Shown: piece after piece, positions 28,978-39,764 of the stretch
Layout: each line of letters begins with the position of its first letter
Numbering within the stretch: position 1 is the first letter of the stretch
Source of the DNA: Anthopleura xanthogrammica
Taxonomy: Eukaryota > Cnidaria > Anthozoa > Actiniaria > Actiniidae
NCBI GenBank assembly: GCA_964019055.1
Contig: OZ025209.1
Span: 15,797,351 to 15,861,350 of the forward strand
Direction: 5' to 3'
Length of the DNA stretch: 64,000 bases
The notes under the pieces: model-generated
Told to the model about the DNA's origin: nothing
What the model saw: the letters and a program-made list of their open reading frames with translations, nothing else
Database searches by the model: none
Program-made: the position numbers and the translations under genes

Positions 28978-30055
28978 CGTTACGCACTCGGTGTTCGTAC
29001 CCAGCATGCGCACTCGGTGTTCGTACCCTGCGCACTTGATATCCATATATATGTTACGCACTCGGTTTTCGTATCCTGCGCACGCGGTGTTCGTACCCTG
29101 CGCACTCGATGTCCATATATGTTACGCACTCGGTGTTCGTACCCTGCGCACGCGGTGTTCGTACCCTGCGCACTCGGTGTTCGTACCCTGCGCACTCGGT
29201 GTTCGTACCCTGCGCACTTGATGTCCATATATATGTTACGCACTCGGTGTTCGTACCCTGCGCACTCGATGTCCATATATGTTACGCACTCGGTGTTCGT
29301 ACTCTACGCACTCGGTGTTCGTACCTTGCGCACTTGATATCCATATACATGTTACGCACTCGGTGTTCGTACCCGGCATGCGCACTCAGTGTTCGTACTC
29401 TACGCACTCGGTTTTCGTACCCTGCGCACACGGTGTTCGTACACTGCGCACTCGGTGTTCGTACCCTGCGCACTCGGTGTTCGTACCCTGCGCACTCGGT
29501 GTTCGTACCCTGCGCACTTGATGTCCATATATACGTTACGTACTCGGTTTTCGCACCATGCGCACTCGGTGTTCGTACCCTGCGCACTTGATGTCCATAT
29601 ATACGTTACGTACTCGGTTTTCGCACCATGCGCACTCGGTGTTCGTACCCTGCGCACTTGATGTCCATATATATATATGTTACGCACTCGGTGCTCGTAC
29701 CCTGCCCACACGGTGTTCGTACCCTGCGCTCTCGATGTACGTACCTCGCGCACTCGATGTCCATATATATACGTTACGCACTCGGTGTACATACCTCGCG
29801 CACTCGATGTCCATATATATACGTTATGCACTCGGTGTTCGTACCCGGCCTGCGCACTCGATGTACATACCACGCTCACTCGATGTCAATGTATACGTTA
29901 CGCACTCGGTGTTTGTACCATGCGCACTCGGTGTTCGTACCCTGCGCACTCGGTGTACGTACCACGCTCACTCGATGTCAATATATACGTTACGCACTCG
30001 GTGTTCGTACTTTGCGCACTCGATGTTCGTACCCTGCGCACTCGGTGTTCGTCCT
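28978..30055. repeat. Compound minisatellite array A (22-bp and ~26-bp units)
   Basis: The main unit is the 22-mer CGCACTCGGTGTTCGTACCC plus TG. It is interspersed with an AT-rich unit of about 26 bp, CGCACTTGATGTCCATATAT plus ATGTTA. There are dozens of copies over 1.08 kb, more mutated toward the right (GTACGTACC, CACGCTCACTC variants). Because 22 is not a multiple of three, all frames read through the array, giving spurious Arg/Thr/Cys/Ser-rich translations. The same 22-mer forms array B at 35508-35760. Confidence 0.93.
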
Positions 30056-33000
30056 CTCACTCATTCACTTGACTTTGGTAAACTTCTTACGGTTCGTAAA
30101 TTCAGCAAAAAACTAGCACACACGTACCAAAGAGATTTGTTCAAGCGATTATATATTAACGTTAAGATACAGTAAAATTAGTGCCAATCTTTTCATTTTA
30201 GTTATAGATTTTGTATACTGTATAGGGATTTAAAAGCGCACGATACCACGGATTAGACATATATATCCAATCGGAATTAACGCTGAAAATCTAAACCGGC
30301 TACGGTGAAGGTCACAGCTTGAGGTTATTAGTCTAATGGGATCATTCATTTGGCTTCATTTTGAAGTCCAAAACAAACTACCGCGAAATTGATCCGGCAA
30401 GCTTTTTAAGATTGTTTATCACGTGCTGAAAGCATGAGCAAATGCACAAGTATGACTCAAGAAGGCGTTGGGCTTAAAATATTTAGAATGCTAAATATGT
30501 AAGTGTCAGATAATTTGCGCGTTGGCCGTGCATGTTGCATCACTTTAGAAACCCAGACACTTATCTATGTTGTTGAAGAACAGCCGGTCAAGTCGATAAA
30601 GGAAAAAAATGGGAGTGATAAATTTAGAACATGAAGTCTCATTTGCTATCTTTTCAAAAAAAAAAAGCTCAATCAAGAAAGACAAGTGTATATGATTTAA
30701 TATGAGACTTAGCAGTGTCTCAAGATATCTTAGGTTTTTATCTGTTTATCGCGAGATGATTATGAGAAGATTGTAATTTCAGATGAATCAACAGAAAAGT
30801 AGTCTTAACATTAGCCGCGGCTCGTAGCACTCAAACTTAGTTTTCTTGCCTCCACTTTCAATATCTCTAGCGTAGTTATGGACAATTGTTTTTGGACGTT
30901 TATGTGAATAGTGATTGCAATCTCGTCCCCAGAGAAGTTTCTCGGTGCTGACCAAGTGAGGAAGGCAGTCTCTTGGGGCGAGATTAATGCTGATTGGTTA
31001 CAAATTGAGTCACATGATCAATTGTTTTTCTTAGTAATTAACCGCCTGCATTTGATCCCCCAACATCTGCCTTGGTATTACACGATTTATTTCTACTCAT
31101 TTCGGACGCACGCATGTTAGGACAAAATTATTCCATGCTATGCCATGGCTTTTTACTTTCTTAGAATTATATGTGGGCTAGTAATCAGGAACATAAAAAT
31201 TAAAAAAAACTCCTGATTGCAAAAATTCCCGAACAAAGCGAAAATAAAGTTGAACATTATCTTTTCCCCGCCCTCTTTAATTGGTTTCAGGACGAGCGTT
31301 CCAACGCGCGTACGAGCGCGTACAATACTAGAATGAAAGGGAATTTCCGGTTTTTCAACCGAAGCTTCCGCTTTTTTTATGAACTCTTAATGAAAAAAAT
31401 GGGGATGAAGTCCTTGAACGAAAAAAATACCCCGGAATCTTGAGAGAAGAGGTTTAGTACTCGAGGAATTTGATAGAAAAATGACCATAGATGTGCATTT
31501 CTTCGGCCCACAAACTGTCCACAAAAACGCAACCATTTTTGAACGTTCCGACTTCAAAATACATACATTTTAATGTGCACTGGAATTCAGCCAATCAGAT
31601 CGTTTATTTTTCTATTTTTTTCCAAAACATTTCTCCTAATTTGTAACCATAACTTGCCTTTGCATCGAATTTTTACTCCATTTTTAAGCAAAGAAAAAAT
31701 AAGATAAAAATTATAACGAAAAAATTATAATGGAAAAAAATTTAAAAACTTAGAGATTGAACAGCTAAAAGTCGAAACCGTCAGACAAGCGGTTTTACTA
31801 TTTGGCAAACATAACGTCTAAACGTAAAAACGTGTTTGCTAAAGTATTAAGTATGTACATACAAAGAGTAAATAAGATATATACAACTTTGTGTCGAAAA
31901 GTAGACGGCTTATTCTTTTCATTTCGTAAAGTTTATAGTAATTTGAGTATCACTTTCAAAGTATCGAGTCAAAGAAGCGAAAATTAAACGTGAATGATTG
32001 AAGAGTAAATTCTGGCTCCACTAATCTGCTTGGTGTCATGTAATTAAAACGCTTCGAAGCAAACGATATTCAAAACAGCTTTTTGCATTAAACAACAAAA
32101 ATATACGAAGTATTTTCAGAAATTTCCCCTGCAGACATAGCAAGATATTCCTAGCTAGTCAACTACACTTTATTTTAAATACAATTCACTACCAGACATT
32201 CACAAACAACGATACACTGTTCTCGACTAAAATATTCGCTCATTTATTAAATAAGGAACTTAAAATGTACCAAAATTGATTTTTTTTCAAATAAATTCAT
32301 AAAAATCTTGAAAACGATGCAGTGACTACGAATGTTAATTATGAAGAAAGTAGAAATATTCGAAAATCTCCAATTTAAACTCGAATTTTTGACTGATATT
32401 CTGTAACCATTTCTTAGCAGATTTGTTCTCATTTATAAGTAAAATACGACGAGTGACTTTTCTTTTTCGAATCGCTGTTAGGCGATGGATTAAGTTGTCG
32501 CAAAGCAGTATTAGTAATATAAGCTATAAGGGCTATGATTCAAATGACGTTTTTCGCCTCGCTAGTTTTGAGCGAAGCTGGAAAAATATTTAGAATAAAT
32601 GTCAAAAGAACATTACCTTGAAAGTCGTGCACCATTTTCCACTTCGTTTGTTCTATTTCCACATCTCTCCCGTTCTCTGTCCATTGATTTGGTGCTGGTT
32701 GTGATAAACAAAAATCAACCTAGCTCTGAATTAAAATTTAAATAACAGAGGACTCTGCTGTTCGCCAGCTGCTCTCGACCCTTTCTTGTGTACAGCCATA
32801 TAAAATTCAGCATAATTTCCAAGACTGTTTTAATATACATAATACAATAAAGATAACGAGAGCTTATTAATAATACACGAATTTCTCGACTTCAAATGGT
32901 TTTTAAAAGAAGGTATTGAGTGTGAGTCTAAGACATTCGATCTCAAAAATTGTAAACGCGAACGGGGATAGAATTCAGTTAGAGCTCTTCAAAATGAATA

Positions 33001-34015
33001 CTGAATATTTTACACAAAATAGTTTTTCTCATCTAACCAGTGACGTGAATGGTTTATTTACAGGTGGGATGGAATGTCATTGATTGTCAAGAAAGTCGTT
33101 GCCAAAAAAGACTTGTACAGTAATGTGAGGACAACCAAAAATGGACTAGATAATTTTCTTTTTCTATGAACTGAGAATTTGGAATTTTAATAGTTTTTAT
33201 TTTGGAAAAAAGACCTGACCACGAACTTCAATTTTCGAATTCGTGTGAAAATGTGAAAGCCGGCCAACTAAAATAATATGCAATTACTTGCAATTTTGTC
33301 CTCTTTTTACTTCAAACCCTCATATTTTATAATATTCAGTCTCGACTGACTTTTATCGAGTTTTTCTCGCACAAATTACAGGATTTTCAACAAGCCAATT
33401 TGAAACTAAATATTAACGTTCCCGGCTGAAAAAAGAAACCTCCAAATATTGGAACAAAATTATATTTTCATAATAATTAAGAAAAAAGTATTAGATGCAG
33501 AATTCTCAATGTTGTTGGTTTTTACATGGTTTTTAATTACGCCGCCTTTGGTCCTACGAAAATCTCAATTTTCGACTGATTTCAAACGCGTTTTTGAGTA
33601 AGTTTAAAAGACGGTGAGGTTGTTGGTGTTGACATTGTCGTTGTTCGAAGTTGCTGGCAATTATTTTCCTTATCGTTGATGACTCCACACAGGCTGAAGG
33701 TAAAACTAAGATGAATAATTGAAAAATTGACGAAAGAATAAACCTTGTAAAGATAGTGTTTACAGATATGACATAAATATGCTACAAACGAAGCCTAGCT
33801 TGTACATTGAACATTTGAAAGGTTTCGCTGGCTTCACACGGTTCTTATTTGGAATTTACTAAATTTTTTGACTTTATAGGTTCATTAAAGACATCCTTCT
33901 TTAAAAGGCTGTTTTAAACCGAATTTCTTGAAGCTGGAATGAAGAAAACCACGGCATGTTATTCAGGAAAACTGAACAAAATGGCGCCGTTCTCTCTAAA
34001 GTTGAGATATTTTAT

Positions 34016-34161
34016 AATAGACCTTTCCTAAATTCGCTTGGATGATCACGAAACAATAGTTCCAAGTCGAGACTGAACTTTATTCTTTTATTTATCAAGA
34101 CAAACCTCGACTTGAAACCATTGTTTCGTGATCATCCAAGTGAATTCTGGAAAGGACTATT
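34016..34161. mobile_element. Hairpin element with AATAGACCTTTCC ends
   Basis: The left arm includes GGATGATCACGAAACAATAG and CCAAGTCGAG. The right arm is its near-perfect reverse complement and ends GGAAAGGACTATT. About 146 bp. Confidence 0.75.
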
Positions 34162-34215
34162 GCATCAGTTCTTGACTTTGAATAGGTGAATGAAAATTCG
34201 TAAAGTTATTTCCTC

Positions 34216-34332
34216 TAAGAATTGGTGAAATTCTACCCTGCTTTGCAAAGGTTTCCTCATTTCTCTCCTCTCTTTTCTCGTTAGAGGAGATAAATAAGGA
34301 AACCTCTGCCAAGCAGGGAAGTGAAATTCCGC
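34216..34332. mobile_element. Hairpin element with GTGAAATTCTACCCTGC ends
   Basis: The left arm carries ACCCTGCTTTGCAAAGGTTT and CCTCATTTCTCTCCTC. The right arm carries GAGGAGATAAATAAGG and CTCTGCCAAGCAGGG, forming a nearly continuous hairpin of about 115 bp. Confidence 0.7.
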
Positions 34333-35350
34333 TGGTGATAACCTAGCGTACGTAAACTTTTAGAGTGTTTAAAGTGGCAAGTGTTTTAATTTCTTCATTA
34401 GAAATGTGAATTAGAATGAAAAAAATTCTATGTTTTGTGTATGATTGCAGATTTTGACGTGAGATGTAAGCTTAAAAAAATTGTACAAAAACTCGAGGAA
34501 ACTCTCTTAAGGCTAAAAAAATCGCTCAAAAATGCGCCGCTGAAAATGAAATTTTGCCAAATGGTTATTTGCCAAAGAGCACCTAACGATATTCTAGAAA
34601 ATAATCTGCTTTTAAATATTTAATTTCGTTAATATCACAAAATATCCTTGCTACGAAGCCAGACAACATTCAGACCGTAGCACTGACCCAAAAAAATAAA
34701 TTAAATATCAAACGAAAAAACCTGAAACTTAATAGAAAAATTATCATTTTGGAATTTATTTTTAGTGGAAATGTTTAAAATAAAAATATATATCGGTAAA
34801 TAAACATTGAATTTTGAAGAATTCATGGTTATTTATTTTTTCGTTATCTGATAAAACTAAACCACATACTTTTCTCTTATTTTTTTCACCGGCGCCATCT
34901 TGGGTTATTTTTAGCTCTGATCACGTGATCTACTTGAAAATTTCTTTCATCCAATAATTTTTTTTTGCTCCATTTCATATATCACAATAAACATTTTGTA
35001 TCGTTTTCTTGGCTTTTTTTACTTTTCAAGTCGCCCAATTTATACGTAGTTGAGGTTTACCCATAATAACAAGTGTTTTGGAGTTGGTTTCCGTTCCAGA
35101 CGAAAGTCAATTGTATCGTGGCTCGTACAGGTGTAACAGAATGTTCTGCTTTCTTTGCGGTTCCTTGTTGTAATTGTCTATCCGACTAAGGATAATTAGA
35201 CTCAAGAAAAAAAAACTTTAGAAAACCACGAGTTATAGGTTGTATTATAACGTATTATTCATAACAAGGGCTATTCAGGTGTTCATGACTTTGATACTTA
35301 GATAAAGGTTGTACGCTTAAATTATAAATAACATTCTGTAACTGTTATTT

Positions 35351-35351
<1 letters not shown>

Positions 35352-35382
<31 letters not shown>
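35352..35382. repeat. (GAT)n microsatellite
   Basis: About ten perfect GAT units. Confidence 0.9.
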
Positions 35383-35507
35383 AATGACGATAGTGCCATA
35401 GTTTTGATAAATAATTTGAAAAAACGTTGATTTTGTTTTTATGATGGTATTTATTTGAATGTTAATTTTCGCCAAGGAGACGAAACGAGGGGCGAAACAA
35501 GGGGCGA

Positions 35508-35760
35508 TCGGTGTTCGTACCCTGCGCACTCGGTGTTCGTACCCTGTGCACTCGGTGTTCGTACCCTGCGCACTCGGTGTTCGTACCCTGCGTACTCGGT
35601 GTTCGTACCCTGCGCACTCGGTAATCGTACCCTGCGCACTCGGTGTTCGTACCCTGCGCACTCGGTGTTCGTACCCTGCGCACTCGGTGTTCGTACCCTG
35701 CGCACTCGGTGTTCGTACCCTGCGCACTCGGTGTTCGTACCCTGCGCACTCGGTGTTCGT
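35508..35760. repeat. Minisatellite array B (22-bp unit, ~11 copies)
   Basis: Tandem copies of the same 22-mer as array A, here without the AT-rich interspersed unit and with few variants (for example GGTAATCG and CCTGTGCAC). It begins after GGGGCGAT and ends at GTTCGTTTGTCG. Confidence 0.95.
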
Positions 35761-36010
35761 TTGTCGAAAAGTTTAAGTAAAGACAATACGACAATTATTA
35801 GAAAAAGATCTTCATTAAAAACGTTATGAAATAATGCAAATTTATTTATCTATTATTTCAATTATCTAGCTTTTTCATTTGCAATTCATTCTTTGATATT
35901 TACCATTTATAGATCATTTTTAACCCCTTAAATTTTGAACCCATGATCTCCCCAATCACTTTAGCTTCATGTTTTTTCTTAGTACTATTAAAATATTCTA
36001 AAGTATCTCT
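35761..36010. other. Spacer / probable CPOX 3' untranslated region
   Basis: A minus-strand AATAAA near 35840 (plus-strand TTTATT) is a plausible CPOX polyadenylation signal. Confidence 0.4.
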
Positions 36011-38742
36011 CTACTGTACCCATTCTCTTGGTTTTCGCAGCACTTCTAACACCCTTTCCTCTCGGCTCCCTTTTTCTGGGGTCTGCATGTACTCCCAGCA
36101 TGCATATAGTGGAAGGGACATTAAAATGCTCTCTATGCGAGCCCCTGGTGTATAGAGGCCAAACTTGGTCCCTCTATCATAGACAAGATTGAATTCGACG
36201 TACCTGAAAGATAACAAGACAAAGGATCAGGAATGTGGTGCTATATATTTGCTTTGAGGTGGCATACTGAGCCATGCCGTGAATTGTGGTTGCTATGCTG
36301 TGTTATACTTTACCATGTCATATAATGTAACATGCTACTGTACTTCTTATTATGCTTGCTGTGCTGTGCTATAATAGGTTATTTCATCATTGCATTACAG
36401 TATGTACTTGTAGAGTGTGTGCCATGCCGTGCCATGGCCATGCTGTGCCTCGCAATGCACCATTTTGCTGTGCTATACTGTGTAGCCTAGATAGTTATCT
36501 ACTAAATTATTCTATATCATGCCACACAGTTCTTTGGTGTTAGTGGAGGCCATGACATCACATGCATTCCGTCTAATATCATCCTGTGCGGCGGGCACCA
36601 TACATTGCAATCATATTCTATGATTATACTTATAGTCCTGTGTACAGCTCTGGCAACAGGAATGAATAGTCCTGTACTTTGTCTCAGTCTTGGAATCACA
36701 TGCAAATAGAGTTTGTTAACTAGGAGTCTCCCTTGATTTGAGAGTTTTTCTCCGGGTCCACCTGTTAACTATCCCCTTCATCTGCAAAACCCAACAAGAT
36801 AATTTTTTAAGGTATTTACCTTCCTCGTCGTATCAACTGCCAATAGCGTTCTTCATCAGTATATGGGTCATCCTTGTGCTTTTCTACAATGGGAATGTAT
36901 GCCGGAATGACAGCAGCTGCACAGTCTTCAAGGAAGTGAAACAGTGTTTCTTCTGAGGGTTTTTCAAGGTCATCAAAGAAGATTCCTCCAATGCCTCTGC
37001 TTTCACCTGTAGATGATGCAAATAATTATTCTGTTTATCATCAGAAGTCAATAATTCTGATATGCCTTAAAGATTTTAGAAAGAACAAATGTTGATAATT
37101 ATTTTGTTTTTCTTTACATTATTGTCTGAGTGTGTGTTCTTACAGGTCATTTCTGGATTAATGGATGGATGGATGCATGGATGCATGGATGGATGAATGG
37201 ATGGATGGTGTTTTGATCAATGGTTGGGGGATGGATGGATAATGATTGGATTATTCCTTACCTCTGTGAGGGATGAAGAAGTACTTGTCACACCATTCCT
37301 TGAACCTTGCATAGTAAGTTGGGTCATGCTTATCACAAGTTTTCTTTAACACACAATGAAAATGTTTGCTATCCTAAAACAAAGCAAAAAAAGGAGTGAA
37401 AAGGAAAAACTGCATTTGAATGAAATAGAAATTGTGGGAGAGTTGGGCTATTATCAAACATTAATATTTCAGATTAATATATCTCTAATAAAATTTCAAC
37501 TTTCAACTATCATGTTGGTTGTGCATTCATCTGCCTAATTAGTGGCACCATGCTATATTATTAATACAAGCACACAGGTAAATATCTACCTCAACTTCCA
37601 TATTGTAGTATACATACCTCTTCATTAAGATAATACGGGGTCAAGTCAGTTCCACCACCGAACCAACAATGCTTCTGACCATCATCATCAACCACCTCAA
37701 AATAGCGATAGTTAAAATGCACAGTTGGCACCATCGGGTTTCGAGGGTGGATTACAGAGCTTATTCCACATGCAAAGAATGGTAAATCTGATCCCTTGAA
37801 CTCCTTCCCTCGGCTTTTCATTTGCTGAGCTGCTTTATCTGGGAGGATTCCATATACAACTGAGACATTAACGCCTGCTTTTTCAAACACTTTACCTGAA
37901 AAAATTAAAAAATGTTCATCAGCTGAATTGAATTGCACATTTTCAATAGAATTCTTTCAGCTGGCTAACAGCACATGTGGTCAGTCTTACAAAGTTGGGG
38001 GTCACAGGCACCCTTGGACCCCCCTAAATATTTGTATACTAGTTAAGGTACATGTATATGACTAAAGCATTTTATAAAAATTAGTGGACCATTCAAAATA
38101 TTGCATTATTATTTACTATATGCTGTGTCACAAAATGATCTAAAAATCATTTAAGAAAAAGTTTTCATGTAGAATATAAAAATTGAAGGGAAAACGTAAA
38201 CTTGTGTGACTTGGAATATACTTTCAGATAGGTTACGTAATACATATTGTACTTCAAATAAGCGCTTTAAAATACCAGTAAAAAGGGATCTTATTGTGAT
38301 GCACAATTTTTCTGCTCGAACTATCGAAATGTGAGATCAAGAATTAGTTAGCAATCAACCTGAAGGAAAAAGGCTAATATTATAAGAGAGTCGTACCGTC
38401 TTGAATAACGCAAGAAATGCCTCCACCGCCTTCTTTTCTTTCCCAACGATCAACTCTAAAACTATCTCCTTCAATCTCTGCGAGTTTCCTGCAAATATCC
38501 CCTTGTGCTTTCAGAATCATAAGCTCCATTTTTGTTCTCATAGTATTCCTGGTTTCCTCCAAGGCTTTGGATAACGGTGCAGCCATGAATCCTGCAGAAA
38601 GCTCTTGCACTGATTTTTCCCGGGCAGACAGGCTTGTAAAGTTAGCAAAAGTTCCAATTCCAGCGACCGAAATTCCAAAACCTACGATTACCTTTCCTGC
38701 TTTGCGCAGATTTATGGATCGTACAGCTCTAAAAGAAAACAT
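36011..38742 (-). CDS. CPOX: Oxygen-dependent coproporphyrinogen III oxidase, 5 exons
   Basis: CPOX catalyses the O2-dependent oxidative decarboxylation of coproporphyrinogen III to protoporphyrinogen IX, the sixth enzymatic step of heme synthesis, in the mitochondrial intermembrane space. Exons in transcript order are 38742-38397, 37895-37618, 37373-37262, 37006-36820 and 36203-36011 (1116 nt, 371 residues). The N-terminus is Arg/Lys-rich followed by a hydrophobic stretch (about 17-36), as in a bipartite mitochondrial presequence. Signature blocks are [13 protein letters not shown] (98-110), [54 protein letters not shown] and [20 protein letters not shown]. The C-terminus REWVQ aligns with the family end. 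It is shorter than human mainly at the N-terminus. The gene is divergent from RPL6. Confidence 0.96.
36690..36800. mobile_element. SINE-like fragment in the last CPOX intron
   Basis: The stretch ATCACATGCAAATAGAG, then TCTCCCTTGATTTGAGAG, TTTTTCTCC and CTGCAAAACCCAACAAG matches the body of the SINE-like element at 41258-41440. Only the tail is present, and its right end abuts the exon 4 donor region (exon begins 36820). Confidence 0.55.
37157..37242. repeat. (GGAT)n microsatellite in a CPOX intron
   Basis: Imperfect GGATGGAT/GGATGCAT repeats, close to the exon 3 donor at 37261. Confidence 0.85.
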
Positions 38743-39153
38743 TTTAGCAGCTTTAGCTTAGTGTTAGAAATTTTTAGTATTTTTTTAGGTGGAGTATTCA
38801 TTCAGCGTGCAAAGGGTCTTTGAACCTCACGATCAAGAATATCAAAATTCAGCAGGCGTTCTTAGCTTAACCACAGGTACCCCATACCACTATCAGCCGT
38901 TATTTATTCAGCTGTTAGAATTGAACCCAGAATTAAGCCAAAAACTACGATTCTTAATTCAAATAAAATTCAAATGGTATCTTCTAAGTTTTGTTTGTTG
39001 ATTTTGCGAGCCAACTTGATTGGTTTTCGCACTCAATTTAAAAGATTTTATATTTTTTTCTTATGCGGGAACCCTGTGGATCGACGCTGACCAAACAAAA
39101 ATTTTGATCGCGGTCTCTGATTTTACTAAGCTGATGTCCCGGATGTTCTCGTT
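38743..39153. promoter_or_regulatory. Divergent CPOX / RPL6 promoter region
   Basis: About 410 bp separate the CPOX start codon from a proposed RPL6 leader exon on the opposite strand. No TATA box is evident. The layout suggests a shared bidirectional promoter; this is inferred from gene order only. Confidence 0.45.
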
Positions 39154-39178
39154 CTCTTCGTCTGTGGCTTTTTCTAAG
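39154..39178 (+). other. RPL6: Proposed noncoding first exon of RPL6 (TOP-like)
   Basis: A pyrimidine-rich CTCTTCGTCTGTGGCTTTTT followed by CTAAG and a strong donor (GTAAGA) looks like the short 5' leader of a ribosomal-protein mRNA with a 5' terminal oligopyrimidine start. A matching acceptor (CTATAAAG) lies two bases upstream of the RPL6 ATG at 39765. The exact cap site is not visible. Confidence 0.45.
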
Positions 39179-39764
39179 GTAAGAAAATGGCGAACACCAT
39201 CGATTAGAATCTGTAATAAAACTAAGTATATACTGGCCATCTTTAGCTATTAATGGATGAAAATGATTCCTTGATTAATCTCGAAGCATTCTGCGTGGCT
39301 ATTTTTTATACCCCGTTGTAATAAAGATTTTAAAATGGTCTTTTGTATGACTCCTCTGTTTTGGTTGGATACTGTCACACATGTTAGCTTATACCACTGT
39401 TTTAGGATCGTAGATTTTCATACTTGCTATTTTTCATTGCAAGGACCTTTTTTCTACATTATAGTTAAATAAATAATAAGACGCATTGCGTATTTTCACT
39501 TAATTTTGCGCGAATCTTAAGCCTGGAGGTTTTAAAGATAACTAGTGTTTTTATGTAGAACGGTTTTTGTATGAGTGGGATTCGTATTTTAAGAACTTCC
39601 ATAAAGTGCACTCTATTATATCCTGTAAAAATTAAATGGCTCCAGATTGTATATTATGTATCATCCAATCCCTGATAGTCCAACTAAGAATTTTCACTAT
39701 CTTTTCCCATTCATACAAAACCATTCTAATAAGTAATATATTATTATTAATAATCCTATAAAGG

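Larger units (their letters stand above)
30056..35507. other. Long spacer between the two minisatellite arrays
   Basis: No gene was recognised in about 5.4 kb. A small inverted repeat (CAATCTCGTCCCCAGAG / CTTGGGGCGAGATT) lies at about 30918-30988. Two larger hairpin elements lie at 34016-34161 and 34216-34332. A GAT microsatellite lies at 35352-35382. Confidence 0.5.

Noticed and set aside
28980..30175. Arg/Thr/Cys/Ser-rich repeat proteins
   Set aside because: All frames are open on both strands because the 22-bp unit lacks stops. There is no start context, splice pattern or known domain.
28978..35760. CRISPR-like direct repeats
   Set aside because: The units are contiguous minisatellites without unique spacers, and the genome is eukaryotic.
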